This document shows positions 16,100 to 23,596 of a DNA stretch of 44,143 nucleotides, in pieces. The notes under the pieces were generated by a model, which was not told the DNA's origin, did no database searches, and was given only the letters and a program-made list of their open reading frames with translations. The translations under genes and the position numbers were made by a program. The DNA is from Patescibacteria group bacterium. Lineage in GTDB: Bacteria; Patescibacteriota; Gracilibacteria; UM-FILTER-43-11. How positions within the stretch are numbered: position 1 is the stretch's first letter; each line of letters begins with the position of its first letter. The stretch covers positions 1-44,143 of the forward strand of contig JAHJBZ010000034.1 of NCBI GenBank assembly GCA_018813295.1, read 5' to 3'.

Positions 16100-17440
16100 A
16101 TGCCAGCTGAACAATTACCATTTAGCCCGGATAAACTTCAATTCAATTCCAATGATGTTGAAGCTGCTTTTGAAGCTGGAAGAATTGATGACAGTGATCG
16201 TAAATTTTTAGAAAACGTTATTTTTGATATTGATATTCGTGATAATCGTGAAGTTGTACAGGATGTTATTGAATATCGCTGGCGAGTTGGCAATGGCCAG
16301 CAGCCAGGTCAAGAGCGTTTTATAAGAATGCAAAAATTAGGTTTAAAAAATCATCCTTTAACTGGATTGGATATTTCTGGATATACATTGCCAGAAGTTG
16401 ATCTTGCTCATTATGCACGACATAATCTAGATCCTGACGTAAGATATGATGAAATTGTAATTGGTGGTGATTTAAATATGGCCGATACTACAATAGAGGA
16501 TGATGTGAAGTTAATGGGCACTAATATTCAAGGTGACTTAATACAATCTAGAGCGATAATTGGAGATGAGATAAGGCAATGGGAAATGGCAGTTGGTGGG
16601 GATTTAGATCAAAGTGGTATTAAAGTTAGAGGAGATGTATGCCAGTGGGATACGAAAGTTGGAGGAAGCGTTGATCAATCTGGAATTGAGAGTGATGGTG
16701 ATCTTAGGCAATCTAATATGGAAGTTGGTGGGGATTTAGATCAAAGTGGTATGAAAGTTGGAGGGGATGTGGATCAAAGTTATATGAAAGTTGGAGGGGA
16801 TGTGGATCAGCTGGGTATGACTCAAAAGAATCAGTCGCAAGCGGAGGCTTTTGTGCCAACATCTGATGATGACCTAGATGAAGACGAACCACCTTCGACT
16901 GATGAGTATCGACCGGTTAAGAGTCCAGTTGAGGATCCGGTTGACCCTCCTATTCCTCCACCGCCGCCAATGCCACAAGCTGGAGAGCAAGTTGGTGAGC
17001 AAGTTTCTGGGGATTCTCCTATTCCACCACCACCTCCACCAATTGGGGAGCAGATGAAAAAAGAGGATGCGGGAAGAAAAGCTGCCGAACCAGGGCAGAG
17101 CCCTGCTCCGTCAGAGTCAATTACTGAAACTCCCGAATACAGAATTGCTATGCGGGAGGAGCACGTAGCGGCAGGTGATACGGCTCATTTTGATGTTGTT
17201 GTTGCCGGTACAAAGCTTTTTGTAGGAGATGGTGCTGAGGTGACAATAGATTTAATTGGTGAAGGTGCTGAAATTTATATAGAAGGTAAAAGTTGTAATT
17301 TGGATATTCACAATGCACCTGATGAATGCAAAGCAAAATCAATTATTATCCACATACCTGTCAATGAGCCCAATTGTAAAATCTCGGCAGGAAACCATGC
17401 TGATAGCAAAATTGACTATAGAGCAATAGAAACAGATTAG
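16100..17440 (+). CDS. Repeat protein with beta-solenoid-like 11-residue repeats, unknown function
   Basis: 446 residues with no signal peptide or membrane segment. Residues 1-115 are acidic and helical. Residues about 120-245 hold some ten 11-residue repeats of the form VGGDLDQSGMK, resembling bactofilin or polymer-forming beta-helix repeats. A linker of about 80 residues is rich in Asp/Glu and Pro (IPPPPPMP, IPPPPPPIGEQ). The C-terminal 110 residues alternate beta-like stretches (AHFDVVVAGTKLFVGDGAEV). The repeats are nearly identical at DNA level in places, which points to recent duplication. It may be a cytoskeletal or scaffold protein; that is inference. Confidence 0.75.
   Translation: MPAEQLPFSPDKLQFNSNDVEAAFEAGRIDDSDRKFLENVIFDIDIRDNREVVQDVIEYRWRVGNGQQPGQERFIRMQKLGLKNHPLTGLDISGYTLPEVDLAHYARHNLDPDVRYDEIVIGGDLNMADTTIEDDVKLMGTNIQGDLIQSRAIIGDEIRQWEMAVGGDLDQSGIKVRGDVCQWDTKVGGSVDQSGIESDGDLRQSNMEVGGDLDQSGMKVGGDVDQSYMKVGGDVDQLGMTQKNQSQAEAFVPTSDDDLDEDEPPSTDEYRPVKSPVEDPVDPPIPPPPPMPQAGEQVGEQVSGDSPIPPPPPPIGEQMKKEDAGRKAAEPGQSPAPSESITETPEYRIAMREEHVAAGDTAHFDVVVAGTKLFVGDGAEVTIDLIGEGAEIYIEGKSCNLDIHNAPDECKAKSIIIHIPVNEPNCKISAGNHADSKIDYRAIETD
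16591..16818 (+). repeat. 33-nt tandem repeats inside the solenoid gene
   Basis: Units of 33 nt (11 codons) containing GGGGATTTAGATCAAAGTGG or GGGGATGTGGATCA. A stretch starting at 16591 recurs almost exactly at 16723, and two adjacent units near 16755-16810 are nearly identical. Confidence 0.85.
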
Positions 17441-17460
17441 CCCGCATACACAAAAACCCA

Positions 17461-17480
17461 CCCCGCCGGTAGGCAGGATG
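17461..17480 (+). repeat. GCCGGTAGGCAGG hairpin-type repeat
   Basis: CCCCGCCGGTAGGCAGGATG, in the 67-base gap between two convergent genes. It shares GCCGGTAGGCA with the element inside mtaB near 43890-43914. Confidence 0.5.
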
Positions 17481-17507
17481 GATTTTAGCTAATTTGTGAT
17501 AAGGAAA

Positions 17508-17906
17508 TTATTTCAACTCAACAGTAGCACCAGCTTCTTCAAGTTGTGCTTTCATTTTTTCAGCATCTGCTTTTGGAACACCTTCTTTGATTACCTTTGG
17601 AGCTGCGTCTACCAAATCTTTAGCCTCTTTAAGACCAAGACCGGTAATTTCACGAACTGCTTTAATAACAGCAATCTTTTGTCCACCAGCAGCAGCTAGT
17701 TCAACATCAAAGCTGTCTTTTTCTTCAGCAGCAGCTTCTCCACCACCAGCAGCGCCAGCAGCGGCCATGGCAACAGGTGCAGCAGCAGAAACACCAAATT
17801 TCTCTTCCATGGCTTTAACTAGATCAGCCAATTCGAGAACTGAAAGTTTTTCAACCTCATCGAGGATGCCTTTAGCGGCTTTTGATAATTTAATATCGTC
17901 AGACAT
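17508..17906 (-). CDS. rplL: 50S ribosomal protein L7/L12
   Basis: 132 residues, normal length. N-terminal dimerisation region ([20 protein letters not shown]), Ala/Gly-rich hinge ([17 protein letters not shown]), and C-terminal factor-binding domain ([38 protein letters not shown]). It forms the ribosomal stalk with L10, whose gene lies 72 bases upstream in the same operon. Start context AAAACTATG, no Shine-Dalgarno sequence. Confidence 0.97.
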   Translation of the reverse strand: MSDDIKLSKAAKGILDEVEKLSVLELADLVKAMEEKFGVSAAAPVAMAAAGAAGGGEAAAEEKDSFDVELAAAGGQKIAVIKAVREITGLGLKEAKDLVDAAPKVIKEGVPKADAEKMKAQLEEAGATVELK

Positions 17907-17978
17907 AGTTTTTATTATTAAAAATTAAAAATTGAAAATTAAAAATTAATTGAAAAATGAAAAATCTCAAATGAAAAA

Positions 17979-18662
17979 TTATTTTTCTTCTTCTGTAGGT
18001 TCCTCTGGCTTCTCTTCTTCCCCTTCCTTGGACGCGAGATCTCGCGTCCCTACTGTTGCTTCGACAGATGCCTCATCTGCAGGTTCTTCCGGTTTTTCTT
18101 CCTTTGTCTCTGCCTTAGGTTCAGCCTTTGCCTCTTCTGCCGGAAGAGTGTCTTTGTAGGCAGAAAGAACTCGAACAAATCCACCCAGAAGATTTCCAAG
18201 AAGCCCTACAAATCCGGAAACCGGAGAATTCATAGAACCGATAAATTTTGCAAGTAGCTCTTCTTTGCTTGGTAATTTTGCATATCTCTCAACAACATCA
18301 GGGCCGACAACTTTACCGTCGATGATTCCACCGAGAAGTTTTAGATTGTTGTTTGTTTTAGAGAACTCAAAAAGGGCTTTAATTCCGGAAAATGGATCTT
18401 CATAAGAAAAAGTAGCCGCAACAGGGCCTTCCATTCCAGCACCATCGAGACTATCGATTTTTTGATCTTTTGCAGCTAAGCCAATTAAAGTTTTCTTAGC
18501 GATTTTCATTTCAGTATCGTTTTCACGGAGTTTTCTTCGAAGATCTGAGATGCTTGCAACATCTAATCCACGGTAATCTACAAAGACAACTGATTTTGAT
18601 CTGCTGAATTTATCGATTAATTCCTGGAGGATTTCTTCTTTTTTCTGCTTTGTAATAGGCAT
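17979..18662 (-). CDS. rplJ: 50S ribosomal protein L10 with acidic C-terminal extension
   Basis: 227 residues against about 170 for typical L10. The body is standard (KSVVFVDYRGLDVASISDLR, MKIAKKTLIGLA, FIGSMNSPVSGFVGLLGNLL). The last 50 residues are an acidic Pro/Glu tail (AEPKAETKEEKPEEPADEA). Residues 204-211 of the tail (VGTRDLAS) are encoded by a palindromic repeat also found in rplS and, as a variant, infB. L10 anchors L7/L12 dimers to 23S rRNA. It is the first gene of the rplJ-rplL operon and has a long leader. Confidence 0.95.
   Translation of the reverse strand: MPITKQKKEEILQELIDKFSRSKSVVFVDYRGLDVASISDLRRKLRENDTEMKIAKKTLIGLAAKDQKIDSLDGAGMEGPVAATFSYEDPFSGIKALFEFSKTNNNLKLLGGIIDGKVVGPDVVERYAKLPSKEELLAKFIGSMNSPVSGFVGLLGNLLGGFVRVLSAYKDTLPAEEAKAEPKAETKEEKPEEPADEASVEATVGTRDLASKEGEEEKPEEPTEEEK
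18030..18053 (-). repeat. Coding palindrome in rplJ
   Basis: Perfect 20-nt palindrome GGACGCGAGATCTCGCGTCC at 18030-18049, followed by CTAC on the plus strand. Read on the gene strand it encodes VGTRDLAS. The same element occurs in rplS, and a variant in infB. Confidence 0.9.
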
Positions 18663-18663
18663 A

Positions 18664-18849
18664 ACATCGATTTAAGATTTAAGATTAGCGATTTAAGATT
18701 TTAAAAAAATCCCATCGCTTGAAGACGTGAGACTATTTAATTTACAATTTTAAGTTTTAAATTTTCAAAAGTTTGTGAATTGAAAATTGTGAATTGTAAA
18801 TTTATGAGGTCTGGGCTGGACTTACTTACTGGCCAGCTATCTTCGACGC
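18664..18849 (-). ncRNA. Candidate L10 leader (autoregulatory 5' UTR of rplJ-rplL)
   Basis: About 187 nt of leader between the predicted start of transcription and the rplJ ATG. The distal part (18803-18850), read on the minus strand, has CGAAGATAGCTGG, a short loop, then CCAGC and CAGACCTCAT, which resembles the known L10-leader layout (CCGNAGACAGNAGG ... CCUGCCGAGGU) bound by the L10-L12 complex. The proximal part is AT-rich word repeats. The match is by eye. Confidence 0.45.
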
Positions 18850-18855
18850 GTAAGT

Positions 18856-18883
18856 ATTATACGGATGTGGAGGGTGGTGTCAA
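18856..18883 (-). promoter_or_regulatory. Strong promoter of rplJ-rplL
   Basis: Minus strand TTGACA (18883-18878), 16 nt spacer, TATAAT (18861-18856). Both boxes match consensus. Predicted start is about 18849. Confidence 0.8.
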
Positions 18884-18904
18884 ACTTTTTTTTTACGCGC
18901 GTGT

Positions 18905-18960
18905 GCATCCCCCTCTTCAATCCCCTTCGGGGTAAGAGGGCTACTAGTGGAGGGGGAAAG
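18905..18960 (+). repeat. Nested GC-rich hairpin between rplJ promoter and rluD
   Basis: CCCTCTT (18911-18917) pairs with AAGAGGG (18934-18940) around an inner CCCC/GGGG hairpin. A second GAGGGGG run at 18950-18956 could pair with the left CCCCCTC instead. The region lies in the upstream gap of divergent genes. Confidence 0.6.
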
Positions 18961-19046
18961 AAAGAAATATACAAAGAAAGAAAATATCATTTATCATTTA
19001 ACATTTTTCATTTAGTATTTTTCAATCTACAATACCATTGCACACT

Positions 19047-19970
19047 ATGAGACATTATTCCATTAAATCAGAGGAGTCCGGACTCCGACTAGATCAGTAC
19101 CTAGCAAGAGTGAAACCTGATTTAACCCGGGCGTTTATTCAAAAATTGATTAAGGGCGGTTCAGTTTTTGTAAATAATAAAAAGACTGCAAAGCCAGCCT
19201 ATAAACTTAAAGAGGGTGATGAGTTAACCGTAATAATCCCATCGATTAAAGAGGTCGGTATTGTAGCCGAAAATATTCCGCTGGATATTGTTTATGAGGA
19301 TTCGGATATTGTTGTTGTTAATAAACCCGCTGGAATGGTTGTACATCCAACTGACCATGGAGCACATGTTTCTGGGACGTTGGTTAATGCGCTAATGCAC
19401 CACTGCAAGGATTTGAGTGGTATTGGCGGTGAAAAGCGCCCTGGCATTGTGCATAGGTTGGATAAAGACACTTCCGGACTTATTATTTCAGCTAAGAATG
19501 ATAAGGCTCACAACTATATTTCCAAGCAAATTCAGGATCGGGAGGTTGTTAAGAAGTATATAACCCTTCTAAAAGGTCATTTAAGCCCCAAAGAAGGGAG
19601 TATTGAGTCTCCGCTGGAAAAAACCGGAGGATCAAAGGATGTTCGCGTCTCAGGCTCAAAAAAAGCTAAATACGCATTAACCCATTATAAGGTTAAAAAA
19701 TATATTGATGATTACAGTTTGGTAGAGGTACAAATAGTAACAGGACGAACTCATCAAATCCGCGTTCATTTTGCAGCCATCGGGCATCCGGTTTGTGGGG
19801 ATAGTATGTATGGGGATAAAACTTTGAACTCAAAGCTCGAAGCTCTGGGGCTAAATAGACAGTTTCTTCATGCGGCTTATCTCAAATTCAGATTACCGAA
19901 AAACGATAAAGCTATTGAACTCAGTGTACCGCTTCCAAAGGATTTAAACTCTTTACTAAAAAAACTCTAA
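19047..19970 (+). CDS. rluD: RluD-family 23S rRNA pseudouridine synthase
   Basis: 307 residues from ATG 19047 (context ACACTATG); a TTG 9 bases upstream is in frame. An N-terminal S4 RNA-binding domain (LRLDQYLARVKPDLTRAFIQ ... KPAYKLKEGDELTV, residues 10-75) precedes the RluA-type catalytic domain. The catalytic Asp sits in GIVHRLDKDTSGLI, with VVVNKPAGMVVHP before it and GRTHQIRVHFAAIGHPVCGD after it. It modifies uridines of 23S rRNA helix 69 or related sites; the exact target cannot be read from sequence. Confidence 0.93.
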   Translation: MRHYSIKSEESGLRLDQYLARVKPDLTRAFIQKLIKGGSVFVNNKKTAKPAYKLKEGDELTVIIPSIKEVGIVAENIPLDIVYEDSDIVVVNKPAGMVVHPTDHGAHVSGTLVNALMHHCKDLSGIGGEKRPGIVHRLDKDTSGLIISAKNDKAHNYISKQIQDREVVKKYITLLKGHLSPKEGSIESPLEKTGGSKDVRVSGSKKAKYALTHYKVKKYIDDYSLVEVQIVTGRTHQIRVHFAAIGHPVCGDSMYGDKTLNSKLEALGLNRQFLHAAYLKFRLPKNDKAIELSVPLPKDLNSLLKKL

Positions 19971-19987
19971 GTCCTAAACTCGAAACT

Positions 19988-20356
19988 CTAATTTTGATCT
20001 TTGGTTTCCTTTTTGCAAACAATAGAACCAAATATACACATTAATTCGTAAACCTCTTGGATTAATGCTTTTTTCTCATTTTCCAGCTCATTGTGATTAC
20101 CTATATCAATTAATTTTAACCAATACCGACTTTCTTTTGCTTCTTTGCGGCAAACCTTTATTCGATAAAGGGCATCTTTATCACTTAGGGCTTCAACTGA
20201 TTCAATATAATTCGCACCAACTGAACCAGAGGATCTGATTACTTGTTTTCCATCTTAAATATTGGCAATTGTTTTTGGGATTCTCTTAATAAACGCTCGA
20301 ACTCGCAATGCGAACTGAAACGTTCTTTCCTCTAACCCATATTCTTTTGTCGTCAT
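19988..20356 (-). pseudogene. Four-helix-bundle protein (S23/23S rRNA intervening-sequence protein type), broken by one stop
   Basis: A 123-codon frame from ATG 20356 to TAG 19988 has a single in-frame TAA at codon 34 (20257-20255). The reading is MTTKEYGLEERTFQFALRV, then RIPKTIANI, stop, DGKQVIRSSGSVGANYIESV, KDALYRIKVCRKEAKESRYW, LKLIDIGN. This is the conserved pattern of the small four-helix-bundle family found alone or inside 23S rRNA genes. The family usually has Glu or a similar residue where the stop is, so one G-to-T change in GAA would explain it. No frameshift is present. It looks like a recent inactivation or a sequencing error. Confidence 0.85.
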
Positions 20357-20457
20357 AATTAATCATTTATTACTATTAAATTCATCTAAATACTATTGTT
20401 TGGCCTAATTGTAATTGGATTATGGTATTTTAGAGTTTAGAACTTAGAGTTTAGAGT

Positions 20458-20769
20458 TTATTTTACCGCCATCACTTCAATAATTGTGTGTTGCTGACGA
20501 TGCCCCTGAGTTTTTTCAAACCTTTTCTTAGGTTTCTTTTTAAATACGCGGATTTTTTCACCTTTACCGTGTTTTTTTACTGTAATTTCAACAGATGAAG
20601 CGGATACATATGGTGTTCCGATGTCGGTTGTTTTACCATCGGATTTAAGGAGAACCTTATCAATCTTTACCTTATCCCCTTCTTTATTATTTTTCAGTTT
20701 AGGAACTTCAACTGTGTCCCCTTTTGAGACTTTGAATTGTTTTCCAGCGATTTCAACGATTGCGAACAT
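20458..20769 (-). CDS. rplU: 50S ribosomal protein L21
   Basis: 103 residues, full length: MFAIVEIAGKQFKVSKGDTV, KVDKVLL-like IDKVLLKSDG, then KKPKKRFEKTQGHRQQHTII at the rRNA-binding C-terminus. L21 binds 23S rRNA and L20. The usual partner rpmA (L27) is not next to it in this window. It lies 103 bases after csaB in the same direction, separated by an AT-rich word repeat, so it may have its own promoter. Confidence 0.95.
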   Translation of the reverse strand: MFAIVEIAGKQFKVSKGDTVEVPKLKNNKEGDKVKIDKVLLKSDGKTTDIGTPYVSASSVEITVKKHGKGEKIRVFKKKPKKRFEKTQGHRQQHTIIEVMAVK

Positions 20770-20778
20770 AACCTTATT

Positions 20779-20842
20779 AATTTTAAATTTTAAATTTTAA
20801 ATTTTCAAATATTTGTAAATTGAAAATTGCAAATTGTAAATT
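20779..20842. repeat. AT-rich word repeat upstream of rplU
   Basis: Three copies of TTTTAAA words, TTCAAATATTTGTAAATTG, then AAAATTG/CAAATTG/TAAATT words. The same text occurs before rpsT and rplJ. Confidence 0.6.
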
Positions 20843-20872
20843 ATTAAATGCTGACGTACTTTATCATTCAAT

Positions 20873-21997
20873 TTAGTTTTGGTCAAATGATTTTATAAAT
20901 TCGTCAAATAAATCCACATTTTTTTGGGCTGCCTCTTGCAACTGCCTCAATCTTGTTTTTTCAAAAATCTTTACGTTGTTATAGTCTACTGATAAGCGCT
21001 TTAAATGCTGCTCAAGATTTTCAACTGATAGTTCCCTAACTGGGATGAGATAAGGCTCTAAAGATGTCTTTTTAAACAATTCATCCACTTTTGGACTATA
21101 GCTGATAGGTATTACTGGTGTTTTAGTAAGAAGCGCAGCTATTAAAAAATGGTATCTCATACCTATTGCAAATTCTGCAGCTTGCATGACCTGAAGTAAA
21201 TCGGAAAAATGTTTGGGAATATAAAGTTCGCCTCCAACTTTTTTAAGAACCGGATCAATTATGCGGTGGTCGTGTTCTTTGATTTGTTGCATGCAGGTGA
21301 AAATAAAATCCGCATTTTTTTCGGCTTTTAATTTTTCAAGAAACGATGTAAAAACACTTATTATTTTAGAATTATACTGCAACCAAGGACGCAGGGAAAT
21401 GATGAACAAATTTTTTGTTCGATCTTTGATTATCTCAGGTGTTCTGTACACAAACGCCGGGTCAGCTGTTGTACAAATATTTTGTTCATTCCTCGACTCA
21501 TCCCGCTTAGCGGGGCTCACTCGGAATGACAAAATCTTCTTTAGTAAATCATATGAAAAATGATCGCGAACTGTAATGAAATCTGCCTGGCTATATGCCC
21601 ATTTTGTCAACCTTTTTCCAAGCCATGATTTCAAAGGTCCCACCCCAGTTCCATAAATAAAAAGAGGCTTGTTTAAAAACCTCACCCAGAAAATCTGCCA
21701 AGCCCAAAGAAAGCAGGCATATAAGTAGTTGTCCTGAAAAAGCCCTCCACCCCCAAAAATTACAACATCTACGTCTTTAAGGGCTTTTATTGAATTGTGA
21801 AAGCCATACTTAAAACATGATCTTATTCCTAAGGGGAAAAGGGGTACTGATTTTACGCCAAATTGTCTATTTGTTCCCTGTGGATCAGAAGAAAAAACAG
21901 TTATTTTGTGCCCGGATAGGTTCTTCAAAATAGCAGCTAAAATGGCATCATCGCCAATGTTTGTAGCCCCATAGTTGCCGATAACTCCGATTTCCAT
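20873..21997 (-). CDS. csaB: CsaB-like polysaccharide pyruvyl transferase
   Basis: 374 residues. N-terminus IGVIGNYGATNIGDDAILAA and VVIFGGGGLFQDN match the start of CsaB, which adds pyruvate to secondary cell-wall polymers that anchor S-layer proteins. Later motifs GTGVGPLKSW, FITVRDHFSYDLL, EFAIGMRYHFLIAALLTKTP and VIPISYSPKVDEL agree. About 18 residues (ILSFRVSPAKRDESRNEQ, near 155-172) are encoded by a hairpin repeat inserted in frame and have no counterpart expected in the family. It begins 25 bases after rplS. It may work with the LCP ligase and the surface proteins of this window. Confidence 0.87.
   Translation of the reverse strand: MEIGVIGNYGATNIGDDAILAAILKNLSGHKITVFSSDPQGTNRQFGVKSVPLFPLGIRSCFKYGFHNSIKALKDVDVVIFGGGGLFQDNYLYACFLWAWQIFWVRFLNKPLFIYGTGVGPLKSWLGKRLTKWAYSQADFITVRDHFSYDLLKKILSFRVSPAKRDESRNEQNICTTADPAFVYRTPEIIKDRTKNLFIISLRPWLQYNSKIISVFTSFLEKLKAEKNADFIFTCMQQIKEHDHRIIDPVLKKVGGELYIPKHFSDLLQVMQAAEFAIGMRYHFLIAALLTKTPVIPISYSPKVDELFKKTSLEPYLIPVRELSVENLEQHLKRLSVDYNNVKIFEKTRLRQLQEAAQKNVDLFDEFIKSFDQN
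21487..21529 (-). repeat. Hairpin repeat inserted in frame in csaB
   Basis: Outer arms CATTCC and GGAATG, inner hairpin CCCGC-TTA-GCGGG. The outer arms match those of the repeats flanking the GIY-YIG gene; the inner hairpin resembles the CCCCGCTTAGCGGGG element at 41783. Confidence 0.8.
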
Positions 21998-22022
21998 AAA
22001 CCTAATTAAAGAAAACTATTGA

Positions 22023-22691
22023 TTAAGCTTCTTCCTTGCCCTTTTCTTCTGGTTCATCAGCTGGGGCAGGCTCCTCTGGCTTTTCTTCTTTGTTTTCTTC
22101 GACAGACTCAGAATCTTCGACTGGTTCGGTTGGTGTTGCCTCCTCGGTTCCTTCCCCCTCCTCGGACGCGAGATCTCGCGTCCCTACCTCCTCGTCGGCT
22201 GGGGCTTCTTCGACTTGCTCTACAGCAGCTTCTGCCTGTTCTGGATTTGCAGCTCTTTCTTCCTTCTTACGCTTTTCTTCCGCTTTTACTGCTTCAGCAA
22301 TCATAGCTTCCATTTTCGCCTCCTCAGTAGCTCTTTCCTCGTCTGTTACATGCCTTTCAGAAAGACGAGCAGACTTACCAAAACGCTGCCGCATATAATA
22401 AAGCTTGCTGCGACGTACTTTTGCCTTCTTTTTAACGACAATTTTGGTGATATTAGGCGAATGAAGCGGGAAAATCTTTTCAACACCAATGCCTTCTACC
22501 ATTTTACGAACCGTAAAGGTGCGTTCAGCTCCTTCTCCGTGGCCAACTTTAATAACCAAACCTTCAAAATTCTGGATACGCTCTTTGGCACCTTCTGTAA
22601 TTTTTTGGCTAACGCGTACTGTATAACCTGATTTAATTTCAGGAACTTTTTTTAACAGCTTTTGCTGGATTGATCTAATTAATGGATGCAT
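22023..22691 (-). CDS. rplS: 50S ribosomal protein L19 with long acidic C-terminal extension
   Basis: 222 residues against about 115 for typical L19. The first 115 are canonical (VPEIKSGYTVRVSQKITEGA, RIQNFEGLVIKVGHGEGAE, RTFTVRKMVEGIGVEKIFPL, KVRRSKLYYMRQRFGKSAR). The remainder is an Ala/Glu/Lys helix followed by an acidic Pro-rich tail. Residues 169-176 (VGTRDLAS) come from the same palindrome as in rplJ. L19 sits at the subunit interface. csaB follows after 25 bases. Confidence 0.94.
   Translation of the reverse strand: MHPLIRSIQQKLLKKVPEIKSGYTVRVSQKITEGAKERIQNFEGLVIKVGHGEGAERTFTVRKMVEGIGVEKIFPLHSPNITKIVVKKKAKVRRSKLYYMRQRFGKSARLSERHVTDEERATEEAKMEAMIAEAVKAEEKRKKEERAANPEQAEAAVEQVEEAPADEEVGTRDLASEEGEGTEEATPTEPVEDSESVEENKEEKPEEPAPADEPEEKGKEEA
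22164..22187 (-). repeat. Coding palindrome in rplS
   Basis: GGACGCGAGATCTCGCGTCC at 22164-22183, identical to the rplJ copy and in the same reading frame (VGTRDLAS). Confidence 0.9.
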
Positions 22692-22723
22692 CTTGCTTTT
22701 AAATTAAAAATTACGAATTATTG

Positions 22724-22745
22724 TATACCGTTCGGTATAGAACGG
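22724..22745 (-). promoter_or_regulatory. Two mutually exclusive hairpins in the rplS leader
   Basis: TATACCG-TT-CGGTATA (22724-22739) and CCGTTC-GGTATA-GAACGG (22728-22745) overlap, so only one can form. They lie about 35-55 bases before the rplS ATG and could be a ribosomal-protein leader or switch. Function is unproven. Confidence 0.4.
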
Positions 22746-22913
22746 CGCGAATTACGAATTTAATTGTACGAATTCACTCATGTGAAAAAGTGCCTATATA
22801 CTTTAGTCACCTTTTAGCTACATTGCAAGAGAATTTTAAATTTTTGATTTATGAATTATGATTTATGATTCAAAAAAATAGGCAATCAAAAATCACGAGT
22901 TAAAAATCACAAA

Positions 22914-23483
22914 TTAGATATATCTCTCTAACTCCTTTTTTAGCTTATTAACCACAATGACATTCTTTGTATCGTGAAGCATATCAAAAACAAATTTGTC
23001 CTTACATTCTAAACGATATAAGAAGTCTTTTTTGGATATAATGGTGAACTTGATATCCTTCTGCTTACTATCTTTAAGCAAGTAATCCTGCAGCTTATTT
23101 TTATCAATGTCGCCAACTATCAACAAATCTACAGCAGAATGTTTTCCTATAAATATTCCTGAAAGAATCATAAAATCAACTGTTCCCATTTTTGCAATCT
23201 TGCGTGCCATTTGCTCATCGTTACTGCTTGCTTTAATAATAATGTCTCTAAGTTCTTCAAAAATAATGAAATCTTTATTCAGAAAATAGTATTTCTTTCG
23301 ATTGCGCACCTTGCTCTTCAAAAGGCCAATTTTTTTCAAGTTATCGAGCTCTCTGCGAATTGAATTAATTTGCTCATCTAACTTACGTGTAAGTTCACGA
23401 ATAAAAAACTCCTCATCTGTGTTTAACAGAAATGTGTGGAGTAATTTAATTCTGGTATTCGAACTGAAAAGTGATTTTAACAT
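22914..23483 (-). CDS. Winged-helix DNA-binding protein with possible degenerate nucleotidyltransferase domain
   Basis: 189 residues. The N-terminal 75 form a winged helix (TRIKLLHTFLLNTDEEFFIR, LTRKLDEQINSIRRELDNLK, wing RNRKKYYFLN). The second half has VDFMILSGIFIG and AVDLLIVGDIDKNKLQDYL, which resembles the MNT nucleotidyltransferase fold but lacks a full catalytic signature. I recall this pairing as common in CPR genomes, role unknown. The leader of about 110 nt has a GACGAAATAAC/GTTATTTCGTC hairpin that could be an operator or RNA structure. Confidence 0.7.
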   Translation of the reverse strand: MLKSLFSSNTRIKLLHTFLLNTDEEFFIRELTRKLDEQINSIRRELDNLKKIGLLKSKVRNRKKYYFLNKDFIIFEELRDIIIKASSNDEQMARKIAKMGTVDFMILSGIFIGKHSAVDLLIVGDIDKNKLQDYLLKDSKQKDIKFTIISKKDFLYRLECKDKFVFDMLHDTKNVIVVNKLKKELERYI

Positions 23484-23518
23484 GGACTCTAATTAGTAAG
23501 ATAATGAGACAGCGAAAT

Positions 23519-23571
23519 GACGAAATAACATAAGAAATGGTTTTATATATTTTTCTTTTTGTTATTTCGTC
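23519..23571 (-). promoter_or_regulatory. 11-bp inverted repeat in the leader of the winged-helix gene
   Basis: GACGAAATAAC (23519-23529) and GTTATTTCGTC (23561-23571), between the predicted start of transcription and ATG 23483. Confidence 0.45.
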
Positions 23572-23596
23572 CTTTTTTAATACTTCGTGCACAATA

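Noticed and set aside
17587-18159. Plus-strand Ser/Ala-rich frames opposite rplL and rplJ
   Set aside because: Shadows of the real ribosomal protein genes.
20255-20257. Stop codon as possible recoding in the four-helix-bundle gene
   Set aside because: The codon is TAA, which ends many genes here; a nonsense mutation is simpler.
22019-22631. Plus-strand open frames opposite rplS
   Set aside because: They arise from the biased composition of the acidic tail; rplS is certain.
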